A DNA stretch of 64,000 nucleotides from Caballeronia sp. M1242 (GCF_017220215.1 NZ_CP071131.1:434001-498000), one strand, 5' to 3'; positions 49,661 through 58,634 are shown, counted from the stretch's first letter. Notes: a model not told the origin generated them from the letters alone. A program made the numbers and translations.

Positions 49661-50658
49661 GCGCGCGCGGCTCCGTTGTCGCGATCGACGCCATCGACGC
49701 CACCAAGCAGAAACGGGCGAATGGCGAGCGCCATGCTATGCGGATATACATAGTTGAGCGTATGCGTGCCGCCTTCGATGACGAGCAACTCGCCATGCGG
49801 CAAGCGTTCTGTCACTTCGCGCGCCCATGCGAGCGGCACCACTGGATCGCGCGAACCCACGACGACGAGCGTCGGCGCCTGCACGCGCGAGAGCTTGTCC
49901 TCGATGCGGTCGCGCACGAGCTCGCGCATCGTCGCGAAGGCGCGCAAGAGTCCGGCTTTCGCATAGTCGATGCGCCCGAGCGCCGCCGCCGACCGCGCCC
50001 GTTCCAGCCGCCCGTTGCGCCAGTCGCGCAGCATCTGCGCGGGCAGAAACCGCGCCGCGCGATCCACGGTCGGCCCTTGCAGCACGAGCTTGTCGACGCA
50101 GCCGGGAAAGCGCGCCGCGAACTCCGCGAGTATCTGACAGCCGAACGAATTGCCGATGAACACGGCCTTGTCGATGCCGCGCGCCGCGAGCCACAGGCGC
50201 AGCGCATCGGCGAGTTCGGGCACCGTGAGCGCGCGCTCGCGCGTCGGGCTTTCGCCGAAGCCGGGAAGATCGGGCGCGTGAACATCGAGGCCGTCGATGG
50301 CATCGCGCAGGGTGAGCGCGAGCGGCTCCATGTAGCGGCTCGAAATCACGAGGCCGTGTACCAGCACGACCGGCACGCGCGAAGCACGGCCTTCGTGTCG
50401 CGCCTGCCGCGAAAACATGCGGTAAGGACCGGCTTGCGTCGTGCGTACGGTGATGCCTGCGTTCGCGCTGGCTTCGGAAAGCGCGGGCGTGCGCTTGAGC
50501 CGCTTCCATTCGACGGCCGCCCAGGCCGCAAGCGCGCAGGTGCCCGCTACCGCGAGCGCAGGCCAGGCGGAGCGTGCGGATCGCGCAACGTGTGCGGATG
50601 CGTGTGATCGAACGCGTCGTGTCATGCCCTCGACGAGCGAATCGCGTGCCCGCTTCAC
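49657..50658 (-). CDS. Alpha/beta hydrolase with N-terminal membrane anchor
   Basis: A 333-residue hydrolase. One hydrophobic helix (AWPALAVAGTCALAAW) anchors it. The oxyanion HGLVIS, LPGFGESPT, the nucleophile elbow GNSFGCQ, and the late GGTHTLN histidine form the catalytic set. The start is unclear: GTG at 50658 and ATG at 50625 both lack good ribosome sites, and a 13-bp tandem duplication covers the GTG region. It lies in an operon between a metallo-hydrolase and the 461-residue protein. Substrate unknown. Confidence 0.78.
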   Translation of the reverse strand: MKRARDSLVEGMTRRVRSHASAHVARSARSAWPALAVAGTCALAAWAAVEWKRLKRTPALSEASANAGITVRTTQAGPYRMFSRQARHEGRASRVPVVLVHGLVISSRYMEPLALTLRDAIDGLDVHAPDLPGFGESPTRERALTVPELADALRLWLAARGIDKAVFIGNSFGCQILAEFAARFPGCVDKLVLQGPTVDRAARFLPAQMLRDWRNGRLERARSAAALGRIDYAKAGLLRAFATMRELVRDRIEDKLSRVQAPTLVVVGSRDPVVPLAWAREVTERLPHGELLVIEGGTHTLNYVYPHSMALAIRPFLLGGVDGVDRDNGAARA

Positions 50659-50678
50659 GTCATCGCTTCACGTCATCG
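50653..50678. repeat. 13-bp tandem duplication
   Basis: CTTCACGTCATCG twice in direct repeat, with a degenerate third copy to about 50691. It lies in the junction between the metallo-hydrolase stop and the alpha/beta hydrolase start and duplicates a GTG candidate in another frame. Confidence 0.85.
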
Positions 50679-50680
50679 CC

Positions 50681-51547
50681 TCACGCCATCACGAGATGCT
50701 CCGCCGGAATGCCGGGCGAGCGTCCGGCGAGGCGCTCGAATTCGAACGGATCGTGGCTGCAAAACACCGTCAGCTCGGAACCGGCCGTGCGGCACAGTTC
50801 CCGCAGTCGCGCCTGATTGCGCAGGCGGGCCGCGCGGTCCTTCTCCAGCATCCACTGATAAAACGCGAGGCCGGGCGTGCAGCGCGGCCGCTCGGCATCC
50901 ATCTCGGTGTGGAAGAAATACGCATCGGCGGCGAGCAACAGCCACCGGTCATCCTTGCGCACGGCAATGCCCGCGTGTCCGAACGTGTGACCGGGCAGCG
51001 GCACGAAAGCGATGTCGTCGCGAAAGCCGGGCAGCGGCCGCACGCTGTCGAAGCCGCGCCACTTCTCGCCGTCCGCGCGATGCACTTTCCAGTTGCCGCG
51101 CGTCGACCATTGCTGCGGACGAAACCGCTGCCGGTCGAGCCACGTCTTCTGCGCGAGCGCATAGTCGCGCTCGATTTGGAGCATATGAACCGTCGCTTGC
51201 GGGAAGTCGTCGAGTCCGCCCGCGTGATCGAAGTCCAGATGACTCATCAGAATGTGACGGACATCGCTCGCCCTGAAGCCGAGCCGCTCGATCTGCCGCA
51301 CCGCCGTCATTTCCTCGCGGAAATCGGGCTTCAGCATGAACAGGAAGAACGTGCTCAGGCGGCTCTGCGGATTGGCGACATCGCGCAGGCCGAAGCCTGT
51401 ATCGACGAGCACGAGGCCGTCGTTCGTTTCGATCAGCAGGCAATGGCAGGTGAGTTCGCCGCGACGCAATAGGCTCGGCGTGCGCCCGTCGAAGAGCTTG
51501 CCGCCGAGCGGACAACTCGAAATGCAATTCAGATGATGAACGCGCAT
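50681..51547 (-). CDS. Metallo-beta-lactamase-fold hydrolase
   Basis: A 288-residue MBL-fold protein. The metal motif is SHLDFDHAGG (H103-x-D105-x-D107-H108), an HxDxDH variant of HxHxDH. PLPGHTFGHAGI gives the next histidine and AADAYFF the bridging aspartate; the C-terminal SHDPFEF supplies the last histidine. The family includes lactonases and phosphodiesterases; an acyl-homoserine lactonase is possible but not shown. It is the first gene of the hydrolase operon. Confidence 0.82.
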   Translation of the reverse strand: MRVHHLNCISSCPLGGKLFDGRTPSLLRRGELTCHCLLIETNDGLVLVDTGFGLRDVANPQSRLSTFFLFMLKPDFREEMTAVRQIERLGFRASDVRHILMSHLDFDHAGGLDDFPQATVHMLQIERDYALAQKTWLDRQRFRPQQWSTRGNWKVHRADGEKWRGFDSVRPLPGFRDDIAFVPLPGHTFGHAGIAVRKDDRWLLLAADAYFFHTEMDAERPRCTPGLAFYQWMLEKDRAARLRNQARLRELCRTAGSELTVFCSHDPFEFERLAGRSPGIPAEHLVMA

Positions 51548-51584
51548 GGCGGCTCGATCCCTGCGTTGACCGGTCGCGCGGCGC

Positions 51585-51776
51585 TTAAGACTGTCCGCCG
51601 CCCGAGGGTTTCACTTCGGACAAGTCGTCCGCCTTGACTTCGGCTTCGCGCACGGTCGTGCCTTCGTCGTCGGTTTCGGAGATATCGGTCGTGAAGGTTT
51701 CGTCGCTGCCGCTTTGCGCTTCATCGTTGTCCTTCTGTGACTGTTCCGGCTTGCCGTTTTGCGATGACGTGCTCAT
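51585..51776 (-). CDS. Small acidic protein, unknown
   Basis: A 63-residue, strongly acidic, Ser/Glu/Asp-rich protein with no ordered segments apparent. CAGGAG seven bases before the ATG at 51776 supports translation. It may be co-transcribed with the metallo-hydrolase gene 37 bp downstream. Similar small acidic proteins are common near stress genes. No function known. Confidence 0.5.
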   Translation of the reverse strand: MSTSSQNGKPEQSQKDNDEAQSGSDETFTTDISETDDEGTTVREAEVKADDLSEVKPSGGGQS

Positions 51777-51982
51777 GTCGATCTCCTGATGATTCGGTGT
51801 CGGGAAGTGCTTGTTGCAGCGAGCCGTCGCGGCGCGCTTGGTGGCGTCGCGCGAGCGGCCCGCGCCGCACGGCCACCATCAAGCAATCGGGGTGCCTTAG
51901 CTCGCAGCGGGCGCGACGCATCGCGCCGGAACGGTGATTGCTTCGTTCACCCGAGGAGCAACGCGAGCGAACGGAGGCATCG

Positions 51983-52810
51983 ATGCGCAACCGGCGTGAA
52001 CTGTCGAACGAATTGAGCGGAGCATGCGAATCGTGCGGATCGCGTGGCTCGGACGCCTTCATGCCGCTCGCGGCGGGCGTCGTCGCCGGTCTCGCGGCGG
52101 CGGCAGGCGTTCTGATCGGACGCCGCGCGAATGCCATCGCGCGCGTGGGCGAAGGTCATTCCGCCAAGCATCGACTGCTCGATCTCGCATCTGGCGTCAT
52201 GCAGCCGAAGTATCCGCTTCAGGCCATGAGTACGTGGCTCAACGGCTTTCACATGTATGCGGACGACATGGGCCGTCAGGTCGAGGCGCATCACTTCTGC
52301 ATTCATCTCCGGCACGACCTGCATCAATGCGTGATCTTCGATTCGAACCGGCCGGACGCGCGTCTCATCGGCATCGAATACATCATTTCGGAAGAGCGGT
52401 TCCGGCAGTTGCCGGCGGAAGAAAAACGCCTGTGGCACAGCCACCACTACGAAGTGAAGTCCGGCACTCTGATTGCGCCGGGCATTCCGGAACTCGCCGA
52501 GCGCGCCTATTTTCAGGACCTCGTGTCGACGTACGGCAAGACGTTTCATACGTGGCAGATCGATCGCGACGAATTTCCGTACGGCCCGCCGCAACTGATG
52601 ATGGGCTTCACGCAGGACGGTCAGGTGAACGAGGCGATGGTCGCCGAACGCGACGCGCGTCTCGGCGTCTCGTCCGAAGACCGCAAGCGCAGACGCTACG
52701 GCATTCCGGTGCCGGACATCGCGGAAGGCGCGAATGCGTGGGAAAGCGGCACGTCGGTGCAGACGACGCTCGCCGAAGTCCCGTTCAGGGACGTGAGCGG
52801 GTCGTCGTGA
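51983..52810 (+). CDS. DUF1264 (oil-body-associated-like) protein
   Basis: A 275-residue protein. After an N-terminal hydrophobic segment (LAAGVVAGLAAAAGVLIG, possibly a membrane anchor) comes the DUF1264 domain: STWLNGFHMYADDMGRQVEA, HHFCIHLRHDLHQCVIFDSN, GIEYIISEERFRQLP and HYEVKSGTLIAPGIP. The family is related to plant oil-body-associated proteins. GGAGG five to six bases upstream selects the ATG at 51983 over 51938. A lipid-body or membrane stress role is possible but unproven. Confidence 0.82.
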   Translation: MRNRRELSNELSGACESCGSRGSDAFMPLAAGVVAGLAAAAGVLIGRRANAIARVGEGHSAKHRLLDLASGVMQPKYPLQAMSTWLNGFHMYADDMGRQVEAHHFCIHLRHDLHQCVIFDSNRPDARLIGIEYIISEERFRQLPAEEKRLWHSHHYEVKSGTLIAPGIPELAERAYFQDLVSTYGKTFHTWQIDRDEFPYGPPQLMMGFTQDGQVNEAMVAERDARLGVSSEDRKRRRYGIPVPDIAEGANAWESGTSVQTTLAEVPFRDVSGSS

Positions 52811-52846
52811 TTCCATAACGCAGCACGAAGCACGGAGGACGAAAGC

Positions 52847-53101
52847 ATGGTCAGGAACAGCACAACCCGGGTTGCAACGCTCGCCGCGCTGCTCGTCGCA
52901 TTGTCGCTCACGGCGGGCTGCAAGCGCGGCGGCGACGCGGGCAGTGGAGCAGGCAGCACAGCGGGCGGCGGCGCGGCAAGCGATACGTCGGCGGCGGCCG
53001 CATCCGCGTCGATGGGTTCCGCGCCGATGGCGTCGGCGCCGGCCGCGGCGAGCTTCCCCGCCACCGCCGCGAGCGACGCGCCCGCAGGCGCGAGCCAGTA
53101 G
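52847..53101 (+). CDS. Small lipoprotein, Ala/Ser/Gly-rich
   Basis: An 84-residue protein. The signal peptide ends in the lipobox LTAGC, giving a lipidated cysteine followed by a low-complexity Gly/Ala/Ser tail. It follows DUF1264 after 36 bp. Likely outer-membrane attached; no function. Confidence 0.65.
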   Translation: MVRNSTTRVATLAALLVALSLTAGCKRGGDAGSGAGSTAGGGAASDTSAAAASASMGSAPMASAPAAASFPATAASDAPAGASQ

Positions 53102-53156
53102 TCAGGCGCCGCGGCGTCAGTCGCGGCTGCCAACACACTTCACAGGAGAGATGAGA

Positions 53157-53372
53157 ATGGCGAACAACCAGTCCGGCGGATCGAACAGCATGTTCATCGA
53201 CATGCAGAAGGCGCTGAAAGGCATCGACTATCCCGCCGACAAGCAGACGCTCCTCGACACCGCTCGCAGCAACGGCGCGAGCGAGGAGGTCACGAACGCG
53301 CTCGACGCGTTGCCCGATCAGGAATACGAAAGTCCCGCAGCCGTATCGAAGGCGGTGGGCCAGGAGAGTTGA
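53157..53372 (+). CDS. DUF2795 family protein
   Basis: A 71-residue protein. FIDMQKALKGIDYPADKQTL and LDALPDQEYESPAAVSKAVG match the DUF2795 pattern. AGGAG precedes it; ATG at 53157 has better spacing than ATG at 53151. The family is small, soluble and often next to other stress DUFs, as here. Function unknown. Confidence 0.78.
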   Translation: MANNQSGGSNSMFIDMQKALKGIDYPADKQTLLDTARSNGASEEVTNALDALPDQEYESPAAVSKAVGQES

Positions 53373-53443
53373 AATTCTTTCCGTCGCGGCGGCCGCGGCA
53401 GCGCGGCCGGCGCGCATTTTCATTCTTTCGATAGGAGAACCTG

Positions 53444-53905
53444 ATGAGCATTTTTTCGACCATTCTGAACAAGATTTTCCCGCACGATCACCCGGCCGCC
53501 ACCGCATCGGGCGGCGCGACACCGCCTGCCGCGAACAATGCCGCGGGCGGCGCGACGGCAGCGGCGCAGGCCAGCCCGACCGCGACGTCGGCGGCGCCGG
53601 CCACGTCGGGCGCCGAACCCGCGCGTCCGCCCGTCACGCCGATGCCTGAAGTCGATGTCGAAGCCATCCTCTCGCAGAAACAGCAGCAGCACGGCGCCAA
53701 TCTCAACTGGCGCACGTCGATCGTCGACCTGATGAAACTGCTCGACCTCGACAGCAGCCTTCAGGCGCGCAAGGAACTCGCAACCGAGCTGCACTACACG
53801 GGCAACACGGACGACTCCGCATCCATGAACATCTGGCTGCATAAGGAAGTGATGAAAAAGCTCGCCGAGAACGGCGGCAAGGTTCCGGACGACCTGAAGA
53901 GCTGA
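53444..53905 (+). CDS. DUF3597 family protein
   Basis: A 153-residue protein. The N-terminal MSIFSTILNKIFPH is the usual DUF3597 start, an Ala/Pro-rich linker follows (about 15-65), and the folded C-terminal domain has LNWRTSIVDLMKLLDLDSSL and NIWLHKEVMKKLAENGGKVP. AGGAG precedes the ATG. The C-terminal domain looks like a small helical bundle reported in LysM-associated contexts, but this copy has no LysM. Function unknown. Confidence 0.82.
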   Translation: MSIFSTILNKIFPHDHPAATASGGATPPAANNAAGGATAAAQASPTATSAAPATSGAEPARPPVTPMPEVDVEAILSQKQQQHGANLNWRTSIVDLMKLLDLDSSLQARKELATELHYTGNTDDSASMNIWLHKEVMKKLAENGGKVPDDLKS

Positions 53906-54006
53906 CGCCTCTCGCGGCCGGTTCCGCACTGCGCCGCGTGATCATCGGAGTTCGGCACAGCGAATGCTTAAGACCTGCGTCGACTCCTTTCTCAATGATC
54001 CCGGCC

Positions 54007-54306
54007 ATGAAAGAACCGGTCTCGCGACGCGCGAAGCTCGTCTTGTTCCCGTGGAAGAAGGACCATGCGGCCAAGCCCGGCCTCAACGAAGACGACTACG
54101 CGGTGTACGCGTCGTATCGGCCGCACGTGAGCGGCGGCTTCGTCGGCACGCTGAAGGTGGTGCGGCTGACGGATGCGCGCCTGCTCTATCCCTTCGACGG
54201 CGCCGAGGAACTCGGTCCGTTCGATTCGAAGGATGCCGCGAAGAACGCGGCGCAGACGCGCGGCAAGCAGATCGTCGACGCGGATCTCAAGACGCCCGAA
54301 CTCTGA
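54007..54306 (+). CDS. Hypothetical protein
   Basis: A 99-residue soluble protein, unrecognised. It is basic at the N-terminus (KEPVSRRAKLVLFPWKKDH), then mixed alpha/beta (SGGFVGTLKVVRLTDARLLY). ATGs at 53995 and 54007 are both possible; neither has a clear ribosome site. It converges with the mgtC-like gene, 25 bp apart. Confidence 0.5.
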   Translation: MKEPVSRRAKLVLFPWKKDHAAKPGLNEDDYAVYASYRPHVSGGFVGTLKVVRLTDARLLYPFDGAEELGPFDSKDAAKNAAQTRGKQIVDADLKTPEL

Positions 54307-54331
54307 ACGACGCCGCGCGGCGCGTGGTGCA

Positions 54332-55039
54332 TCATCGCGTGAGGGACCATTCGGTCTGCGCCGCGCCCGCCTTCATCGCCCATTCGGCGAACGGCGGCAA
54401 TTCGCGCGCATTGGGCGCGCCGTACCAGCGCACCTCGTAACGCTCCTCGACGCGATTTCCCGGCTGTCCCGACGCTCCCGCCACGGCGGCGAGGCGGCAA
54501 CCGCGCGCGCGCATCGATTCGATGAGCGCTTCCTTCGAGAAGCGTCCGGGCTCGTAGGTGATCTTCAGTTGTGCCTGATTTTCGCGCGGAATCCGCACTT
54601 CGATTGCCTTCATGAACCACAGCACGACGATGCCGAGCACGACGCCCGCGACGCCGAGCCCGAGTTGTCCGCCGCCGAAGCACAGGCCGACCACCGTCAC
54701 GAACCACAGGGTCGCGGCCGTCGTCACGCCTTTGACGAGTCCGTCCTTGCGCATGATGGCGCCCGCGCCGATGAATCCGACGCCCGACAGGATGCCGAGC
54801 GGCAGGCGCATCACGTCCATCTGAACAAAGGACTCCGGCGTCTTGCCGGACTGGGACAGCAGCGCGTTGACTTCGAGCATGGAGAGGCACGCGGCGAGGC
54901 AGACGAGCAGCGTCGTGCGCAGGCCCGCGACCTTGCCGGATTCGCCCCGGTCGAAGCCGATCAGGATGCCCGCCACCGCGGCTAGCAGCAGGCGTGTGAA
55001 GACGTCGCGCCATTCGAGGGTGAGCGGCATCAGCCCCAT
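54332..55039 (-). CDS. mgtC: MgtC/SapB family membrane protein
   Basis: A 235-residue protein. Four to five N-terminal membrane helices contain GILIGFDRGESGKVAGLRTT and GVGFIGAGAIMRKDGLVKG, the MgtC signatures. The C-terminal ~80 residues form an ACT-like cytosolic domain (QLKITYEPGRFSKEALIESM). MgtC supports growth in low magnesium and modulates membrane ATPase activity in pathogens. There is no adjacent mgtB, as in many environmental species. Regulation is not evident. Confidence 0.85.
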   Translation of the reverse strand: MGLMPLTLEWRDVFTRLLLAAVAGILIGFDRGESGKVAGLRTTLLVCLAACLSMLEVNALLSQSGKTPESFVQMDVMRLPLGILSGVGFIGAGAIMRKDGLVKGVTTAATLWFVTVVGLCFGGGQLGLGVAGVVLGIVVLWFMKAIEVRIPRENQAQLKITYEPGRFSKEALIESMRARGCRLAAVAGASGQPGNRVEERYEVRWYGAPNARELPPFAEWAMKAGAAQTEWSLTR

Positions 55040-55371
55040 GGTCGTTCTCCGTTTTTGTTGTGGTTTGGGCCGGGCTTGTTGATTGACACGGTCTTCGCGG
55101 CCCTATGCGGAGGATGTCAAGCAAATGTCGAACCAGGGGTGTTTCGGGCGTTCGGCGGTCGTGCTTTGACTTGTGGGCGGCTGGCCTTGCTGTCGTGATT
55201 TAGTACGCGAGCTTTTGAAGCGACGCGACGAGCAGACGGCGGCAATGCGGGGGGGCCGTGGCCGAGCACACTCGCGTGCGAGCGGACAGGACGCGCGGAA
55301 GCAAACAGAGTGCGACGAATGCGGCGATCCATGCAACCCGCCGCCATCCGCCGATCTATAAGCGCACCGAC
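55040..55371. other. Intergenic region, no gene seen
   Basis: 332 bp between the mgtC-like gene and the stop of the yellow/MRJP-like gene, both leftward. Short open frames here have no ribosome site or family match. It should contain the mgtC promoter and leader (mgtC genes often have regulatory leaders), but no clear hairpin series or consensus promoter was found. Confidence 0.4.
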
Positions 55372-56511
55372 TCACCTCCGCCGAATCGCATACAGCGAAG
55401 TCGGCAGCGCGATCGGGTTATCGGGCTTGAACCAGCTCATGTCCGGTATGCGCGAGTCGGTCACGTACACGGTGCCGTCCGGGCCTTGCGTGAACGTGTC
55501 GGGCCAGCGCAACTGCGGATCGCGCAGCAGCGTCCAGAGCCGGTCGCCCTCGCGCACGCGCACCGCGTGATCCTCGACGCCCGACACATACAGCCGGCCG
55601 CGCCGGTCGAAGAGCAGGCCGTCCGCCGGACCGTCGATGCCCACCGTCTCCACGCGCGACGACACCTGCTGCGCGCTCAGTTGCGGATTCTGCAGCGCGT
55701 CGGTGGCAATGCGATACAGCGTCTTGCCCTTCACCGCCTGCCAGTACAGGTAGCGGCCGTCGGGCGTGAGCGCGATGCCGTCGGCGGAGAAGTTCACGCC
55801 GCGGCCATCGGTCTGCCGCAGCGGCTTGCCATCGACGGTCACGGTCACGGTCTTGTCCGACTGCGTGCTCGGATCGCCGTCGAGCAGGCGCCGCGCGACG
55901 CCCGTCGTCCGGTCGATCACGACGATCGCGCCACGCGCCCCGGAATCGGTGATGTAGACGAAGCGGCCGTCCGGGCTCAGGCGCACGTCGTTCAGATAGC
56001 TGCCTTGCGGCGCGATGCTCTCATCGAAGTGAAACACATGCGCGATCTGGTTCGTCGAAAGATCGATCTGCGCGAGCTTCGGCGCGCCCGGCACGACGAG
56101 CGACTGCGCCGGCGCGCCGGGGTCCAGCACCCAGAGATTGCCCTGCTTGTCCGCCACGACCGACTGCACGCACACCCAATGATCCTCGGGCGAAATCTCG
56201 TCGCGGCGCGCGTTGCGCCACGCGTTCCACTCGGCATCCGGGAACGGCCGCAGGTCGCCGCTCGCGCCCAGCTCCGCCACCGAGATCGGCGCGTCCTCCG
56301 TCCAGCGCGGGAAATTGACGAAGGTGCGGCCCGTCGGCGAGACGGTCACGCCCGTGACCTGATGTTCAAAACGCGCGACGAGTTGCAGCCGCCCGCCGCC
56401 GTGACGCTCGCTCGCGGCGACATCGCCCGATGGGTCCTCTGCGAGCGCGGATTGCGCGACGAATGCAAATGCGAGGCTTGCGGCGGCGACACAGCGGCTC
56501 AGTCGGTACAT
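55372..56511 (-). CDS. Secreted yellow/major-royal-jelly-like beta-propeller protein
   Basis: A 379-residue protein. The signal peptide (VAAASLAFAFVAQSALA) is followed by a beta-propeller with MRJP/yellow repeats. Characteristic segments are FVNFPRWTEDAPISVAEL, WVCVQSVVADKQGNLWVLDPG, LNDVRLSPDGRFVYITDSGA and GIALTPDGRYLYWQ. The fold is a six-bladed propeller related to SMP-30/gluconolactonase. AGGAG precedes the ATG at 56511, 17 bp after the SDR stop, so the two are probably co-transcribed. The ligand or substrate is unknown. Confidence 0.82.
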   Translation of the reverse strand: MYRLSRCVAAASLAFAFVAQSALAEDPSGDVAASERHGGGRLQLVARFEHQVTGVTVSPTGRTFVNFPRWTEDAPISVAELGASGDLRPFPDAEWNAWRNARRDEISPEDHWVCVQSVVADKQGNLWVLDPGAPAQSLVVPGAPKLAQIDLSTNQIAHVFHFDESIAPQGSYLNDVRLSPDGRFVYITDSGARGAIVVIDRTTGVARRLLDGDPSTQSDKTVTVTVDGKPLRQTDGRGVNFSADGIALTPDGRYLYWQAVKGKTLYRIATDALQNPQLSAQQVSSRVETVGIDGPADGLLFDRRGRLYVSGVEDHAVRVREGDRLWTLLRDPQLRWPDTFTQGPDGTVYVTDSRIPDMSWFKPDNPIALPTSLYAIRRR

Positions 56512-56528
56512 GGTCGACTCCTGGTTAG

Positions 56529-57554
56529 TCAATAAGCGTCGCGCGTCTGGCGCACATAGCGCCGCGCCATCATCACGAGCAGCACCGCAGCCGCGCCGGT
56601 CAATGCCGCGCGCGCGCCCGCCGGTTGCAGGCGCGCGCCGGTGTAGAGGCTGAATTCGCGCACGCGGCCGTTCTTGCCCGAGCGCTCGCGCAGATCGCCG
56701 CCGCCTTCGTAAAGCGCATCGCCGCTTTGCTTCGGTTCGCCCTTGGATTGCGCCTTCACGCCCAACAGGCTCGCGATCGCGTCGTAGAGACGCGGCGCGC
56801 TTTGGCCGAAGCTCGCCATCGCCCGCGACGCGCCGCCGACATAGATATCGCGCTCGGGACGCACGGCCGCGTAAAGAATCGCCTTCGCGACGACGTCCGG
56901 CGCATAGACCGGCGGCGGCAGCTTCGGCTCTTCGTCGAGATAGTTTTTCGCGTGTTCGACGAAGAGCGTGTCGATGCCCGCGGGCTTGATGAGCGTCACC
57001 GACACCGGCACCTTCTCGTTCTTCAGTTCGAGGCGCAGCGAGTTCGTGAAGCCCTTCACCGCGTGCTTCGATGCGACATACGGCCCTTGCAGCGGCACCG
57101 CGACATCCGATAGTTCGCTGCCCAGATTGATGAGCGCGCCGCCGCGTTCGCGCAAGTGTTTGACCGCCACGCGCGAGCCGTTCACGACGCCCCAGTAGTT
57201 GGTGTCAAAGAGCTTGCGCTGGTCTTCGAGCGAGACATCGGCGATGCGGCCGTAGACCGAGACGCCCGCGTTGTTGATCCACGTATCGAAGCCGCCGAAG
57301 CGATCGATGGCGGCATCGGCGGCGGCCTGAAGCTGGCTTTCGTCGGCGACATCGGCGGCCGTGTACGCGACGGCGGGCGCGCCGCCGCTCGTGAGTTCGT
57401 CAGCGAGCACTGCAAGTGCGGTCTCGTCGCGCGCCACGAGCATGAGACGCGCGCCGGCCTTTGCCGCGCGCCGGGCGGTGGCAAGACCGATCCCGCTCGT
57501 CGCGCCGGTGAGGACAATCGTCTGTTGATCGAGAGGCTTGAGTTTGATTCGCAT
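56529..57554 (-). CDS. Short-chain dehydrogenase with C-terminal membrane anchor
   Basis: A 341-residue SDR. The cofactor motif TGATSGIGLATARRAAKAGA is N-terminal, NNAGVSVYGR is central, and catalytic YVASKHAVKGF is intact. Beyond residue ~250 a long C-terminus ends with a hydrophobic helix (AGARAALTGAAAVLLVMM) that may anchor it. The substrate is unknown; similar proteins act on steroid- or polyketide-like ketones. ATG at 57554 is used; 57587 is possible. The frame stays open far upstream but overlaps the LysR gene. Confidence 0.78.
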   Translation of the reverse strand: MRIKLKPLDQQTIVLTGATSGIGLATARRAAKAGARLMLVARDETALAVLADELTSGGAPAVAYTAADVADESQLQAAADAAIDRFGGFDTWINNAGVSVYGRIADVSLEDQRKLFDTNYWGVVNGSRVAVKHLRERGGALINLGSELSDVAVPLQGPYVASKHAVKGFTNSLRLELKNEKVPVSVTLIKPAGIDTLFVEHAKNYLDEEPKLPPPVYAPDVVAKAILYAAVRPERDIYVGGASRAMASFGQSAPRLYDAIASLLGVKAQSKGEPKQSGDALYEGGGDLRERSGKNGRVREFSLYTGARLQPAGARAALTGAAAVLLVMMARRYVRQTRDAY

Positions 57555-57628
57555 GGCATGTCCGGAAGGTTGAATATCCGGTTGCATGCAGCATCCCGCG
57601 TTCCTTGGCACGTCTGACGGTTGGCGCG

Positions 57629-58534
57629 TCAGCCCGCAACGAGTGCTGAGAACGCTTCGCGCACGTCGCCGACAAATGCATCGCATGCGACGGAGAGCGG
57701 CTGCGACGCGGGCGTGACAATGTAGAAATGATCCGGCACGGCGGGCTCGAACGGCTTCACGGCCACGCGCTGACGCGCATACGCGGCGGTCACCGGGTCG
57801 ATCAGCGCGACGCCTGCGCCGTTGGCCACCAGCGCGACGATGGCTTGCGAAAGCTGCGCCTCGACGACGAGATCGCGGCTTACGTCGTGATCGACGAAGA
57901 CGCGGTCGATCGCGCTTCGCGCATCGAAGCTCAGCGGAAACGAAATAAAGCGCTCGCCGCGCAGATCGGCGGGGCGTAACGCAGGCTTGCGCGCCAACCG
58001 ATGTCCGCGCGGCACGATGCAGCGCATGACGGCATCGGCAAGACGCTCGCTGCGCACCGCGTGATGCGGAATCGGCTCCGCGATAAGCCCGACATCGCAC
58101 TGTCCGGACGCCACTTTGTCGACCACCGTGGTCGCGCTGTGCGCAAGCAGCGTCACGTCGATGCCGGGATGCGTCTCGACGAAGCGCGCGATCACGGCGG
58201 GCAGCAAATCGAGCGCGACCGCCGGCGACCCGGCCACGCGCAGCGACCCGCGCCGCATCGCGCGAATCTGCTGCGCCGCCTGCGTGATGCGGTCCAGTCC
58301 GACGAAGGCGCGCTCGACTTCTTCGAAGAGCACGCGCGCCTCGGCGGTCGGCACGAGCCTGCCCTGCTGACGCTCGAACAGCACGAACCCGACGCGACTT
58401 TCGAGATCGGCGATCAGGCGGCTCACGGCGGGCTGCGACACATGCAGCGATGCCGCGGCGCGCGTCACGGTGTGGCGCAGCATCACGGCGCGAAAGGCTT
58501 CGATCTGGCGCAGTCGGAGGTCGGAGGCGGTCAT
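57629..58534 (-). CDS. LysR-type regulator of the opine-type oxidase cluster
   Basis: A 301-residue LysR protein. RQIEAFRAVMLRHTVTRAAA and LHVSQPAVSRLIADLE form the helix-turn-helix. The branch resembles OccR/NocR-type regulators, which respond to opines or amino-acid derivatives. It is divergent from the FAD oxidase gene (100 bp between starts) and is its probable regulator. The short intergenic region must hold both promoters; no clear operator was assigned. Confidence 0.8.
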   Translation of the reverse strand: MTASDLRLRQIEAFRAVMLRHTVTRAAASLHVSQPAVSRLIADLESRVGFVLFERQQGRLVPTAEARVLFEEVERAFVGLDRITQAAQQIRAMRRGSLRVAGSPAVALDLLPAVIARFVETHPGIDVTLLAHSATTVVDKVASGQCDVGLIAEPIPHHAVRSERLADAVMRCIVPRGHRLARKPALRPADLRGERFISFPLSFDARSAIDRVFVDHDVSRDLVVEAQLSQAIVALVANGAGVALIDPVTAAYARQRVAVKPFEPAVPDHFYIVTPASQPLSVACDAFVGDVREAFSALVAG

Positions 58535-58634
58535 AACATTGGATTATAGATGACGAAAGATTCCTCATTTGACGCCGCTTTTTGCACGCAGCACCCTTGC
58601 GTCGACACATAAAACATGCGGGAACGAGCAGCGA

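Noticed and set aside
57588..58610. N-terminal extension of the SDR frame over the LysR gene
   Set aside because: Arg-rich sequence without motifs; the SDR fold begins just after 57554 and the LysR frame is canonical.
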